DNA of 64,000 nt, taken from assembly GCA_008933995.1 (NCBI GenBank), contig WARS01000029.1, forward strand, positions 12,533,107 through 12,597,106, written 5' to 3'. Under the pieces are notes generated by a model. That model was not told the DNA's origin and made no database searches. It worked only from the letters and a program-made list of their open reading frames with translations. Made by a program: the position numbers and the translations under genes. Position 1 is the stretch's first letter. Each line of letters starts with the position of its first letter. This DNA is from Datnioides undecimradiatus. Lineage: Eukaryota; Chordata; Actinopteri; Lobotiformes; Datnioididae. Of the stretch, positions 1-12,443 are shown piece after piece.

Positions 1-1339
1 CTGACACAAATGGACAGACGGTTGATTTGGAGGGGAGGGTCTGTTTTTGACTACAACACAGCACACTGTCTCCTTGGTTGGTACACGCTCACGGTGTGCT
101 CTGATGCGCCTCTCTCAATCAGGATATAAATATAGCCCAGTGCTATCTGTTACACAGATAATGCTTCCTATTCTGCCTCAGCCACGGCACATGCCCTGAC
201 TCGGACCTCATGCCTCCTCCTTCGTATGTTGTGATGATCAACAAAACACATGCAAAAATTCTCTGAGCCTGGATTTCTACATATTTTTTGTGCTGTCATG
301 GAGAGGAGCTCTTGAGCTTGAGCTTGGTTTGTTAAAGTCCTGGGGGGAAAGTCCTGTACTGTCCGCTTCTCCTTTAGTTCACTTGCTTGCCTCCTACAGC
401 TGACTGCAAGCTAGTTATCCAGACATAGATAACGTGACTAAAGCCACCACCATCAGCGACATTTTCCTCTGCCGATGTCAGCCTGCATACTTGGCCTGAG
501 TAAAATTATAACTTGTGTATTTCTGTAGCTCCTTAGAATAGAAGGGCTGGGTTGCAGGAGGGCTGCAGTCCAAACTGGTGTGTTAAGTTGCGATGCCATC
601 CTTCATCAAAGTCTTCAAATAAACACTGTGTAAACTTCAGTGACCCCCACTGTTCATAGAAGACACAGAGCCGCTCTGTGATGATGATGATTAATGCTCC
701 TGTGATTCTGAAAACACTCAGTTTTGGAAAGTAAGGGTAATCAAGGCGGTTCCTAAATTTGAGAGTTGCATCTGCATCATGAATGACTGTATTAAGAGAT
801 CTGGGTCAAACAGCAGTTGCGCTGATGTCGTGCCAGGAGACTGTAATAGATCACAGCAAAGAATAGCTTAAAGATAGAATTGCATGTCAGACCTCAGGCG
901 GTCATGTGTTACTGGAGCTTTACATGTTTATGGTGTAGCTTCTGCACAGCAAACACACTGTGTTTTTGATATTGTTCATGGTTGATTAATCAAAAAAATA
1001 CTCAGGGCTGTCTCTAAAAAAGGATTTATTAACAGCCTTTGACGATAGGACACTGAAACCCTCCTGGCTAATGAAGGAAATATAAGATTATTAAGATCAA
1101 TACCATATCCAGAGGAGGAACACATGGTAGCATGTCTGACATTAAGGTGTCTTTTGAGTCACTATAAGACTTAATAGATTAATAAATACATAAAAAAAGG
1201 AAATGGCTGCAGTCTGAAACATTCATGTTATCAGTTTGACCCCTTCCCTGATTTTAATTTTATACTGATTATCAAACTCTAAACTATTGGCCTGATTTTG
1301 TTGTTATTATTCTAATTTACGTTGTCTATGTGTTTACAG
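1..1339. other. usp13 intron, 3' part
   Basis: Sequence before the first visible usp13 exon. It ends in a T-rich stretch and tgtttacag. No coding similarity or clear repeat was seen. Confidence 0.7.
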
Positions 1340-1493
1340 AGGAACAGTGCCGGCACTGAGAACCCAAGTGACGTCTTCCGCTTCCTGGTGGAGGAGCGGA
1401 TTCAGTGCTGCCAGACACGTCGAGTTCGTTACACCCAGCGGGTGGACTACTGCATCCAGCTGCCGGCCCCCATCGAAGCAGCCACCAATCGAG
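1340..1493 (+). CDS. usp13: usp13 exon a (first in window)
   Basis: Encodes [20 protein letters not shown] and onward to IEAATNR, part of the USP catalytic fold after the Cys box. The acceptor is tgtttacag before 1340 and the donor is CGAG|gtagag. It enters in phase 0 and leaves in phase 1. The preceding USP13 exon normally ends in a QDAQEFFLH segment; nothing like it was seen in 1-1339, so that exon is outside the window. Confidence 0.93.
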
Positions 1494-4400
1494 GTAGAGG
1501 AGCTCCTGATTGCTTGTATACACACAAAATATTCTGCTGCAGCAAGAAGCCACAGCTTCCTCTGGTCTGTGCAGCTGGCATGACGCTGAGCTCAGGTGGC
1601 ACCAGCTGCCAACAGAACCAGCAGGTCCTTTTCTGAATGGACAGAGGAGGTCCTGACTGAGAGCTCTGGGGTTCATAATGAAAAACTGGTGCTTTTGGCT
1701 CATATATGTGCACAATTATTGTAGTCTTTTAAAGGTTATAGAAAGGTGGCTGACATCATTTTATGTATAATGTGACCTTGGTGACACTGACAGTCTCAGT
1801 CTGATGAAAACTGAGGTCGTCAATCTCATTGAATCACTTTTTATTATTATACGGTGGGGGTAATTACGGAGGGTCGCAGAGATTTGCACAGCTCAAAGTG
1901 TTTGCCTTTCATGTCACAAGAGGAACTGCTGGCATACGAGGCCAAACGGAAGGAAGCTGAAGAGAACATGCGTGCTCCTCCTGAGCCGGTGAGAGCACGG
2001 ATCCCCTTCACTGCATGCCTACAGGCCTTCGCAGAACCAGAGAACGTCCCTGACTTCTGGAGCTCAGCGCTGCAAGCCAAGTCAGCTGGAGTGAAGTAAG
2101 CAAAGGGCCACCTGTTCCTGTTCCTGGACTGACTGCTCTACATTTCCATCTCATATCTCCGACTTTAAACCACTTTAAGCCTGTATGTCTAAACCTTGTA
2201 CGCTTCTCTTTTTTAACATCAGTTGTTCTTTTCCTCTGTAGAACATCGCGTTTCGCCTCCTTCCCAGAGTATCTTATTGTGCAGGTCAAGAAATTCACAT
2301 TTGGGGTCGACTGGGTGCCGAAGAAACTGGGTAACCGTCTGTCTCACTTCACTGATTAATGGAAGTTAAAATGTCTCGAGTCTTCCTGCATCCTCCAGCA
2401 ATGTTGTGACTGAGTTATCAGTATTTGTAGTGCTATGATTGTCCTGCAGAGGGCACCATCAAACTGCAGTTCACCAGGTCTGGACTGTAGTGGATGAATC
2501 TGCTGCCCACAGTCATTTTTGGTCCACCTCATAAACAGCCTCACCTGCAGTTTTGGACAAATGGTCATGAACTACGCAGTTTTTCATCCTGACTACAGCA
2601 TTAGCATCTTAAATTGCAGAAGGTCTCAGTGACCCTCATGGCTTTGCCAGCATATGAACTCACAATAGGTAAATTGTCTAAACTGAAATGTATAAATGAC
2701 GATATTCAATTTAACATTGTCACATCAGGAACTGCATGTAGCTCCTCTTAAAAGTATCTTTCAGTGCAGTATCAGTTTGGTAGAAGGGTCATAATTTGGT
2801 GCCTGCGCTTATTGTATGATCCCATTTTTCATGCCTCAAAAATACAAAAATGGACAATGATTTGATGAAAAATGCCAACATCTAAAAGAAAATAAGCTAC
2901 GTCATCAAATAATTAAAAAGGATAAAATAGATGCTGCTTTGGACTCGTTACTCTCCCAGTGTTAGTCTATGGGCTAAGATCATTGTGTCTTGATTATGAG
3001 CTCCTGCCTATCAGCTCATTTCTCAGTTAAGTTTTTGTCTCTTCCTGGACAGATTTGGCCATAGATGTTCCAGACTTTCTGGATCTGAGCCGCATGCGGG
3101 CCACGGGGCTGCAGGCGGGTGAAGAGGAGCTGCCAGACCTCATGCCTCCCATTGTTCTCCCTGAAGACACCAGAGGTACTGAACAGGTCCATTTTATTCC
3201 AAGACTAGTGTAAGGTGTTACCCACATTTGGTCCTGATTCAGGTGTATTTTGCTGACCAGTTCAGACAGACTTTTTTTTTTTTTTTTTCTCACTGTGAGA
3301 ACGATGCCCTGGTCACCACCTCTCATGACTCAACCCACACCAGTGGCCTACAGGGGTATTTGTATTCATGCATGGCTGCAAATACCCCTGGCTCTTTTAA
3401 CTACTGGGGGAATTTCTGTCTTTTTATGTTCAATTTCACAGTCTTCATGTTAATTTTAAAGGTCATCTTGTTTTTATATTGTTTCTGTCCACTGTAATTA
3501 TACATTATACATACAGTTATACAAGTGAATTATATGAGACTGTATACATCAGATTGTACTGGATGAACTGGTAATACAGTGTTGCTTTGAGAGCTGACTG
3601 AGATGTGTGTCGCTCTGAAGTTGCTACCTAACATCCTTTTCAGAAGGTGTGGGGTATTTTTGTGACAGAGACAAATGATCCGTGAAATTGTCTCTAATAT
3701 GATGTTCTGCTCAAAGCCACCCAAGTTTTCTCTTAAGGGCATATTGAATGGAGTCCCTTGGGAAAGGCATGCTCAATCAATTACTGAAAAGTTGTTGTGT
3801 TCACAGTGTGGCTAAGCCTAATAAGTTATAATGATTTTATGAGATCCCTTTGTAATGCACTTCCCCGGGCTCAGGGAATAACCTGCTAGAGGCCACTGGA
3901 AACTTAGTTGCATCGGACTGTTTGCCACATGTTACACAGAGTTGTACCTGAGCCTTTTTGTTGGTCTCTCCTTTGGTTTTTCTTTCTTTGTCTCAGTCCC
4001 CTCTGTGATTGTAATTCCTCGGTTCCTTCCTTCCTGTTGTTTGCAAAATTCAGCTACATCAAGTTATCAGTGTCTTGCTTAATATTTTAGCAGGCGTGAA
4101 GCACAAAGTGTTCTGTACCATCTCAAACTCCACGCGAACACAAAAGGGGGTCCAAGGAGCAAAGACACATTAACATCTGCATGCAGGCTGCAGCACACAC
4201 TCAGGAGGGGTTAGGTTTTTGTTTTTTTTTGAGGGCTTTACAGAATCGTTTAGCTGCCTGCTTCTAGGGACAGGAAATGCTGAGGACAAAACTGAGGTCG
4301 GAACATGTTTGTCTGAGTATGATTTAATATTTCAGGATTGAACATTATGTGCTGTACCTGCTATCTCAGACCTCCAAACACAGTAAGAGTGCAGACTCTT

Positions 4401-7400
4401 GCACATTAAAGTGTCTTTTCTTTGAGCGGAAGCTACTTTGTTTAGGCGGCATATCTAAGCCTGACAGCAGCAGGCTTTGCAGTTATCATAGAGAGCCGTA
4501 GTGAAATTGATGCATAGAAATATGGTTAAATATGTTTTAAATGTAGTAGGTTTGAGTTGTTGAAGGAATTTAGCATTTGTCCCTGCTGACTTGTGTCAGA
4601 GCTTGTCTTTCTTCAGAAGGAGAGGTTAAAACAAGTGCCGGTGTGTACATCACACAGCTTAAATGAAAAGAGGTCAGCAGAAATGATGTGCCATTTTCAA
4701 TACAATTTCTGATTTATTTATTTAACATTTTTATGATGAGTTGAGTCGGTTGCAAATGAAACTCTGGCCCATTATCCCCTGGCTGGCATCGTCACTGATT
4801 AATCATTGGTCACCCTTCTGTCTCCAAAAGGCTTCAGTGCTTCTCATTGATTATACAGCACCGCACAAATGTGTTTTCCTGTATGCTGCTTGAAGCACAT
4901 TATTTCTCATTGGTCTGTGTATCATCCATTCATTCCAGGCCATTAGGAAAATGGAGGGAAAAAAAATTATATCACGTTTTTTTTTTTTTGTTGTTCCCAT
5001 TTTCCATTAAACCACAAAACACACCATTAAAACAGTTTGGACCATGTAGATATTGATCTGGTTGCTAATCAGATTGTCTCATTCAAGATTAAACTTGAAA
5101 GATTCATTTGTTCACTCATTTTTCAAGTGCTGGGTATAAAGGAGAGGGAGGAAGCGCACGAAAGATTGGATGAGCTCGACAGTGAGACTCAATAAGCTGC
5201 GTCTGACTTAATTGGCACAATGTATCATTTCAAGTACTTAAAACTCAAAAATGGCCTCAGATAACACTTGGAGGTAAAGTATTGTTTACACAAAGACAAA
5301 ATAAAAAAAACAAAAACATGTCCATTAAGAGTTTTTGTGCACATTATTATAAACCAGAACTTTCATTTAATTTAAGTTCATGCCTCCTGATGAATGTTAG
5401 GGAGAGATGCTGCTTACATTTCACTTTCCAGAGAAACTGAAATGGAAAGACACTGCAAAAATCAAACATGATATTCAAAGGAGCAGGTCTCCTCCTGATA
5501 AGAGCAGGACTCATTCAAGTTGTGATTGCAGTGCTCAGGAAGAGTGGGAGCTGATCAGTCCCCTCGCTGCAGGTGGTGATGCCTTAAGTGTTTTCTGACA
5601 ATTTGACCTTATTTAGCAGATCTTGATTTGGTCATGTCCATCAAGGGACATTGCTATTAAGAGTGATGCACCACAATAAAGTGAGCATATTTAGCAGCAC
5701 CCATGTGCTGAGTGACAATTGCAGGACAGTGGTAAATGTTGTGACACTGTGCAACAGCAGCATAAGTAGAAAAGAGTCATGGAGTCAGCAAACTGATTCA
5801 GCAGTGTCCATTTTACACAAATATCTACCAAGCCAATATAAGCTACCAGTCATACCAGACCAAATATGGCTTTAACAGCAAAACTAAACGAAGTGTTTTG
5901 AATTAATAATGGGTGAGTTTTATCACTTATGAATTCAACTTTTCATTGATTTTATTTCAAAAATGGTGGGTATGAGGTTTCAATGGAGCCTCGGCAGCTA
6001 ATTTTACATTCTTATAAGTGAATATACACAAAGTCGCATACAAACAAAAGTAAATACACAAAACCAGTGATAGTGTGTGATCTCATTTTGTGCTTTTTCC
6101 TCCTCTTTCAGATAACTCCATGAGCTCCATAGACTGTGAGTATTTCATTTCTCCTCTCACTCGCACACTATAAATGAAATTGTAACATTTGTATAAGTGA
6201 TATAGCCTTGGAAAATGTATTTTGGTGATTCATGGTGATGAATGCTGTGGAGCAAAACCTCTGACTGTTTGAGCAGGTGCTGCAGCTGCTCTCTACTTCT
6301 AAACAAACTAAACTTTTCCACGTGTGTTACTTGTTTTAGCCACACTCGTTACTCTCCTTGATAAATCATTCTTCGATAAAGAAACCTCCCCGGGGCTGAT
6401 TCTCTTCCGGTCTCTTTGTTTAATGAGGCCCAAAGAGAGGGCCACTGCAAAATTGTGTTTGGTTGCTTAAAGCTGGAAGGTTGCAGGTAGTGTTGAATCA
6501 GCAGCCCACCACGTTTTAGTTATTGATGTCAGTTTGTCTTGTCCCCAGCTCCAGAAATAGATGAAGCAGCAGTAATGCAGCTGGCAGAGATGGGCTTTCC
6601 GCTGGAGGCCTGCAGGAAGGCGGTCTACTACACCGGCAACATGGGCCCGGAGATGGCCTTCAACTGGATCATAGCCCACATGGAGGAGCCTGGTGAGGGA
6701 ACATGACTGAATGCAATGGAGCAGAAGTGTGGAAAAAATTGACTGCATCAGTGGCAGAAAGATGAACAAGTCATACTGAGTTCATGTGTTATGCATCAAT
6801 AGAATTAAACTCTTATTATTTGTTTTTGAACATGTAAAATTTAATGCAAACATCAATACACAGACTGGCAGCAAAAAGGAGATGAAGAAAGAGAAAGAGG
6901 GGGAAAAATGAAAAGTTTCATCATAGATTTATGTAAAAGAATGTGCTGCGTCTACAGATAATGATGCTCAGTAGACAGAGTTCAGCACCTGCTGTTAGGA
7001 TGATTCAAAAATGGCATTTAAAAAAACCAAAACGTTTTCTTATCATTTTCAAGGGAGCCACTCTGCAAATTATCACATATTAGCTTTTAAGATAATTTAA
7101 GATGCTGCATCACTTCCCTCAACAGTGTGACTAAGTGGTTGATAGGTTGTCCTATCTGGCTACATTTAGGCCGATGTTCTCGCTCAAGATCTAAAATATT
7201 GCTGAATTTGGTTGAAACTTTTAAAAATATGATGCCTGTGTCAAAATTAAGGGTTTAAAATAGTCATGGCAAGAAGTAGGGCATGGGGGTTGGTTGTTAA
7301 GTGAGCCTTGAGGGTTAAAATGGTAACCGTAACTCTGAGAAACCCAAAATACAGGTGGCAAATAATCAGAGGAGCAGGTGCACTGAAAGAGCCCCAGTTC

Positions 7401-10400
7401 TCCATCAGTAAGCTGAGTCTGCATGCTTTAGCAGGTTAGCATGAGATAAACACAGACGCTGCCTCACAAGTCAAGTCACATGATGTTTGTCACATCTAAC
7501 ACTTGTGTTTCAGCGTAGGACTCTGCCTATGCAAATCTGCCAGAAACACTTCTGCAGCAGCAAATGCAGAAAGCCGGGCAGGTTTATTTCTATGGGACCT
7601 TTTTTAAATACAAAGTGAGAGAAGCGTTGCATCTCGAGTTCTTTCATAGAGACTAATCTGAGTTGCGTGTCAGACTTTGGATTATGTGTACTGCAGGTGC
7701 TCTGTGTGCGAGAACATCACCAGAAACTTTGTCAGAGCTGACTTTGTCTCCTGTAGAGCCTCTCAGCAGTGGAGCTGCTCCCCTGAGGCGTTGACTCGTG
7801 TCGCTTGTATTTCCCTGGATGGCTCTAAAGAACCTCTACAGCGGAGAGAAACAAGGGCAGCCCCCCTGTTAGTTTTTAAATGGGCGTAATGTAACTGCAC
7901 AATGAGATGCATTCAGTCTCAATAACGTGACTGAAACAGTCCGTTTCTGGCTGCTGCACAAAGGTTACTTCTTCTTCTGCCTCCCACGCATTTGTTTGGT
8001 TTCATTGCTTTCCCATTAGCATCACTTCAGCTTTGTTACAGTCAAGTTTTTACTTCATCCTTTTTAGAGACAATAACAGGTGAACCTCTGAGTGCTGCAT
8101 TTACAGAGCTAAGCTAATGTATTTCCAGATGATTCAGATCTGGAGAGGGAATAATTATTTTACTGATTTATTATAATTATTTCTCAGTGAAGTTGGCAAA
8201 GGCAGAAATGGGGCTGTATAAAGCGAGGTCAGAGTTCATATAAACCTCAAATATTTCAAATAAAGACTACGATCGGATCTGTTAGTGTTAATGGTCGAAG
8301 TCTAATCACAATTTAACATGCAAATATACACTATTCAATTACATGTTACTTCTCTGCCTGGAAGACAACCCTCTTCATAAAAGCAACTGTGCTCTGGACA
8401 CTCTGAAGGACACGAGACAAGGAGGCTGAGATAGAGACAGTAGTAGGAGATAAGTGTCGTGCATTTTCATTTATGGCAAGGACAGTAATGAAGGGTTCTG
8501 TTTATGGCCAACAGTAGAGTAATTATAGTGGGGCGTCCTTGTTAGCAGGCTGGGGGTCACTCCACTTTCATTTGAATCTGTTGAAAGTGCGCAAAGCAAA
8601 GCAGTTCACTTGGAAATTAAAAATACTTTATTCTTTATTTATTTATTCTATTCAGATGTTTCCTGAAGTGAATTAAATTGATACTGTGTTCCTCCTGTAT
8701 GGTGTATCCTCTGAATAGCAGCAATGTTTCATCTTTCCAGTGATTGATTTAGATTGATTTATGATTTATTTTTTATTATTATTTATGATGCCACAGGGTG
8801 CTTTTGCATCTGGTGCTGTTTCCAGTATGAAGAGGAAGTTCCACCATGTAGCAGCACATTTGTCAGACACGTCATGCTTTTCCTTATTTTAAACAGAAAA
8901 GTGCAGTGTGTAGGCATTAAAATACAAAACAACATGTAGATGTCTTGGTTCTATGAACATTTCTTACAGTATCTTATTATTATTCTCTCTCTCTCAGACT
9001 TTGCAGAACCTCTCACCTTACCCTCCATGATGGATCCTGGGCCTTCCACCAGTGACAGCCCTGTTGGTGCTTCCCTGGTGGGCAACTCGCCCCCCGAGGA
9101 GAGCATCGCCATCCTCACTTCAATGGGCTTCCCCCGCAATCACAGCATTCAGGCACTTAAAGCCACGGTCAGTCTTCTGCCCACTCTGCTCATGTTTGTA
9201 CTAATAATAACTCTTTATTACCTTGAGCTGAAACCAACATGTCTTTCAGAAGCATTTTCTTCTTTTAATGGTTTTTCTGACAGCTGATAATTCATATGAG
9301 TTAGATCAGTTTATTGTTTATCAACCTCAGTTTATGAGTTTTTACAGTTGCTGCTACAGACACTGGAATGAGCTGTCAAATCAAACAGCACTATGAAGAG
9401 AAAGTCAGACTTCATGCATTAATCTGTAACTAAAAAGACCATCAGCAGAAAATGTGCAGACGCAGAGTTTGATACGTTTCTCTGGGAAGCAGTGACCTGA
9501 CACCACAGAAACACAAGCACTATTGTGGTCAATGTAAACAAAAGCATCACTGGTTCATGGCAAAGCAGCAGGTTTGCATAAAGTGAGGTCGTGCAGGAAA
9601 AGAAAGAAAGGGTGAAATGTTGAAAACCAAGCTCTGTCAGTCATAAATGGGTTTGTCTGGCCTACTTGTTTGCTTTCCAAACTGCAAATTTAATAGGTTC
9701 TACATGTCAGAGTGATTAAAGATGTCTGCTCTACATGGTGTTTACAAATAGTCCCAGAAGCATCTGGCCGCTGCCGCTGATGCAGCTTTTCAGGTTTAGG
9801 AAGAGGATCTGCCTCAGTGACACGTCGAGCCATTTTACCATCACATCTCACCAGTGATGTTCAGATGCACAGTAGAAAAAAGATCTTTTTTAATGTGAAT
9901 GGAAGGGAAGCTGCAGCAGCGTTATTAGCTCGCCTGTTTTGAAATGGCCCCCGATTCTCATGTTTCATGTTTCGTATTTCAAACTGCCCCCTCAGCAAAA
10001 ATAGCCCAGCAGACTGTTATTAAGACACAGAAATAGACACCAGGCTTCCTTGTTTATCATCCCCAATGCCACCAAACTGAAAAAACACATATTCCTCATG
10101 AGGGAGATGGAGGTGTGAAGTAGAGTGGGGTCTCTCAACCGGTTTATTATTAGCTCAAAATTAACGGGAGGAACATTTTTTTTCTCAACCTCGGTGACCC
10201 GACTGGGAGAGACAGAAAAAGCAGGTAGCTTCACTCGCCAACCAGGACTCACATTCTCCAGGAATCACACCTATTTTGGATATGAAGCAAACATCCTCAG
10301 GGGAATTTAGCACAGATGGACACTTGCCACCTCTCCAGTAAATGATTACTCATTTTGAATTTTTCAGCACAGTTTTGGTTTTTTTTTATTTTTTAGGAGC

Positions 10401-12443
10401 AACCTAAATATGCACAGCTGACGAGTGAGAGAAAAAGCAAAAAAAGAGTATGGAAATATTTAACCGTTAGCACTGATTTTGTCCTCCAAATGCTTTTTAT
10501 CTGTTGGCCATATGCGCTGATATTTCCTGTTACTACCAGTATTATTTTTTTAAAGTGCTGCTTCAGTCGCTCACATTATTTCAGCAGAGTATTTTCACTG
10601 GAACCTATCCCCCGTATCCTCCCACAGTAAAAGAACAAACCAGTTTTCTGAACTGGCTAAATCTGATTGCGCCCATGTTAAAAGCATCTTGGTTGGAGTT
10701 TCAGTGAACTAAAGTCGAACGGTTCTTTCAGAACAATAACCTTGAGCGAGCACTCGACTGGATCTTCACCCACCCAGAGGAGGAAGAGACTGATGCCCTC
10801 TCAGACATGGCAGACACGGAGCCCAATGACAACGCTTTCTCCAACGCCAACTCACACAGTGACTCCACGCTGTCCCCGGACAGAGACACGTCTGGCCCAC
10901 GGGTCAAAGACGGACCAGGACGTATGTGACTGTGTTGTCTCTGACTTTTAGTTTCTGTCCGTTCCTGTCTTGACTGTTATTATTCAATTATTGACCCTTT
11001 TTTGAAGGTGCATTCAGTAATCAGAGGATGACTTTGATCAGTCTTTGCCGCTGGTCAGTAAAAAATCACATTGTCATAAGTTGGAGTCAGCTTTGTAACT
11101 GGATGATCCAGAATATTAGTTAAATATTTAAATATTTAAATAGTTAATTAAATATCATTTTGAGACAAAGACCTGCATTGCCAAGACATTAATATGGGGG
11201 AAAAGTGGTGTTCACTGCCTCCTGATTTTTAATGTCACATGGATGTTATGAACTCTCACAGGCCAGTTTACCCTCAGCTGCTGACACACAGTGTGCTCTG
11301 GTGCTGCAGGGCCACCTACCTGCTCTGTCAGACAAGCTTTGGGCTCAAACACTCTCACAAGCAACATGTACAATGAAATAATACATCTACATTTACAAAC
11401 TCCCATTAGCAATGCAGACATTCTGGCTTTTCATCATATTTAATTAACTCTCAGCACTATTTGCAGAAGCTTACTCTGGACTGCCCTTGCCACAAGAGGA
11501 CCCTGTTTGCAGGTCATTATGATAAACGGTGTGCTCTTGCAATGGGAACAAAACAGAAAACATATCCAGGCGTCAGCACAGCTGTATGTTTTTTACTTTT
11601 TGATTTACGTTACATGCTGTGCTTGATCTGTAACATGAAGGTATTGCCCTCAGCAGCTACTGTGTTATCTAATAGTTTCACCTGTATGGAAGCTTTAAAA
11701 GAGTCTTTACAGCCAAAGGGGCAACTGTGTGCTAATGAATATTTACATGTCGTTCTACTGAAGATCCTAACTCAAACAGTTTAACATATATATGTATTTG
11801 TATGACATTTATTTATCGTGAAACAATGAAGTGTCATCAAATTCTTTGTGTGACTCAATGCGTTCTTTTTAAATTTCAGGTTACGAGCTTTTTGCGTTCA
11901 TCAGCCACATGGGAGCATCCACAATGTCTGGGCACTATATTTGTCACATCAAGAAGGAGGGAAGGTGTGTTAACGCAGGTTCACTGATTTATATTCATTC
12001 AGTTCATTGGGATACAAAGCTGATAGCATGTTGTTGATCATAATAAGGGATTTTCTATTAGTCACAAGAATGTCTGTTAATGTGTTTTACTATCACATCA
12101 CTCATCAGAGAAAAACGATGTCCTAAAGAAATTGAATTATTATTACTGTTATTAAGCTTTCACCAGCAGAAGACTGAAAATTAATTATTTAAAATCGCAG
12201 GGACAGTCTGTTTTTTACAGGGAATGGAAAAAATAAATTGACCCATTTCATCTGTCCTCATAACTGTCAGTTTTGAATGGAGTGAAAGCATTTCACACTG
12301 CAATAAAAATTAGTACTCAATGTTCAAATGTTCTCTTTTCCTGTAGGTGGGTGATCTACAATGACCACAAAGTGTGTTTGTCAGAAAGGCCTCCAAAAGA
12401 CTTGGGCTACATCTACTTTTACCATCGACTGTCGAGCAGTTAA
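1340..12443 (+). CDS. usp13: usp13, C-terminal half: ten coding exons to the stop (gene-level entry)
   Basis: Deubiquitinase of the USP5/USP13 (isopeptidase T) family, a cysteine protease that cleaves ubiquitin from substrates. Ten exons (1340-1493, 1921-2095, 2242-2330, 3053-3175, 6112-6135, 6549-6692, 8998-9167, 10732-10921, 11880-11964, 12347-12443) join in phase to 1251 nt, i.e. 416 residues plus TAA; human USP13 is about 863 residues, so roughly the first half, including the ZnF-UBP domain and Cys box, lies to the left. Visible order: USP-fold segment (residues 1-175), UBA1 (about 194-232), UBA2 (about 270-308), catalytic-His segment with [14 protein letters not shown] and YND. The UBA insertion inside the USP fold is a family hallmark. 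USP13 is preferred over USP5 because the exons recall human USP13 closely ([28 protein letters not shown]) and the neighbour is PEX5L rather than PEX5. The spliced model is inferred from sequence, not from transcripts. Confidence 0.93.
1494..1920. other. usp13 intron (427 nt)
   Basis: gtagag...cacaag. Nothing else recognised; reading frames here are shadows of exon a or chance. Confidence 0.8.
1921..2095 (+). CDS. usp13: usp13 exon b
   Basis: Encodes [18 protein letters not shown] through [20 protein letters not shown] to SAGVK. Acceptor cacaag before 1921, donor GTGAA|gtaagc. Enters in phase 1 (completing GAG) and leaves in phase 2. This is the part of the USP palm where the family reads 'CLQAFSEPE...[15 protein letters not shown]', the strongest single match to USP13 in the window. 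An in-frame ATG at 1854 lies upstream of the acceptor in the intron and is not a start. Confidence 0.95.
2242..2330 (+). CDS. usp13: usp13 exon c
   Basis: Encodes [20 protein letters not shown] and GVDWVPKKL. Acceptor ttcctctgtag, donor CTGG|gtaacc. Enters in phase 2 and leaves in phase 1. '[12 protein letters not shown]' is the USP-fold strand that precedes UBA1. Introns on both sides are short (146 and 722 nt). Confidence 0.95.
2331..3052. other. usp13 intron (722 nt)
   Basis: gtaacc...tggacag. No other feature seen. Confidence 0.8.
3053..3175 (+). CDS. usp13: usp13 exon d
   Basis: Encodes [20 protein letters not shown] followed by [20 protein letters not shown]. Acceptor cttcctggacag, donor AGAG|gtactg. 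Phase 1 in, phase 1 out. Corresponds to the human '[29 protein letters not shown]' stretch just before the UBA domains. Confidence 0.94.
3176..6111. other. usp13 intron before the microexon (2.9 kb)
   Basis: gtactg...ctttcag. Contains a 17-nt T run at 3272-3288 and A/T homopolymers near 4980 and 5300. No coding exon recognised. Confidence 0.75.
6112..6135 (+). CDS. usp13: usp13 microexon e (24 nt)
   Basis: Only 24 nt, encoding DNSMSSI plus the shared boundary codons (GAT ... GAC T|). Acceptor tcctctttcag, donor T|gtgagt: both strong. Phase 1 in and phase 1 out, so skipping it would keep the frame and remove eight residues in the linker just before UBA1. This linker is the most divergent part of the protein between USP13 and USP5 and between species. 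Confidence 0.8.
6136..6548. other. usp13 intron (413 nt)
   Basis: gtgagt...ccccag. No other feature seen. Confidence 0.8.
6549..6692 (+). CDS. usp13: usp13 exon f, UBA1
   Basis: Encodes [20 protein letters not shown], then [20 protein letters not shown] and IIAHMEEP: a complete UBA domain with the MGF loop and the terminal 'AFNWIIAHM' helix. UBA domains of this family bind ubiquitin chains. Acceptor gtccccag, donor CCTG|gtgagg; phase 1 in, phase 1 out. Confidence 0.95.
6693..8997. other. usp13 intron between UBA1 and UBA2 exons (2.3 kb)
   Basis: gtgagg...ctctctcag. The 7680-7890 stretch is somewhat GC-richer and open, but has no recognisable protein or splice pairing. Confidence 0.75.
8998..9167 (+). 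CDS. usp13: usp13 exon g, inter-UBA linker and first part of UBA2
   Basis: Encodes [20 protein letters not shown], a Ser/Pro-rich linker, then [20 protein letters not shown] and QALKAT, the first two helices of UBA2 (MGF loop visible). Acceptor (ct)n-ctctctcag, donor ACG|gtcagt; phase 1 in, phase 0 out. Confidence 0.95.
9168..10731. other. usp13 intron inside UBA2 (1.6 kb)
   Basis: gtcagt...ctttcag; it splits UBA2 between its second and third helices. Nothing else recognised. Confidence 0.8.
10732..10921 (+). CDS. usp13: usp13 exon h, end of UBA2 and acidic linker
   Basis: Begins [20 protein letters not shown], the third UBA2 helix, then an acidic, Asn/Ser-rich linker ending [10 protein letters not shown]. 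Acceptor ggttctttcag, donor GGAC|gtatgt; phase 0 in, phase 1 out. The '[12 protein letters not shown]' and 'GPRVKDG' anchors match USP13, while the acidic linker between them diverges. Confidence 0.94.
10922..11879. other. usp13 intron (958 nt)
   Basis: gtatgt...atttcag. No other feature seen. Confidence 0.8.
11880..11964 (+). CDS. usp13: usp13 exon i, catalytic-His segment
   Basis: Encodes [20 protein letters not shown] and CHIKKEG. The His of SGHYICHI is the general base of USP enzymes. Acceptor ttttaaatttcag, donor GGAAG|gtgtgt; phase 1 in, phase 2 out. Confidence 0.95.
11965..12346. other. usp13 last intron (382 nt)
   Basis: gtgtgt...cctgtag. No other feature seen. Confidence 0.8.
12347..12443 (+). 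CDS. usp13: usp13 terminal coding exon
   Basis: Encodes [20 protein letters not shown] then [12 protein letters not shown] and TAA at 12441-12443. 'VIYND' carries the third catalytic-box Asn/Asp. Acceptor ttttcctgtag. The ending YFYHRLSSS corresponds to the human YFYRRIPS end, so this is the natural C-terminus. Confidence 0.95.

Noticed and set aside
7677..7889. GC-richer open frame in a usp13 intron
   Set aside because: No recognisable protein, and the flanking usp13 exons already join in phase without it.
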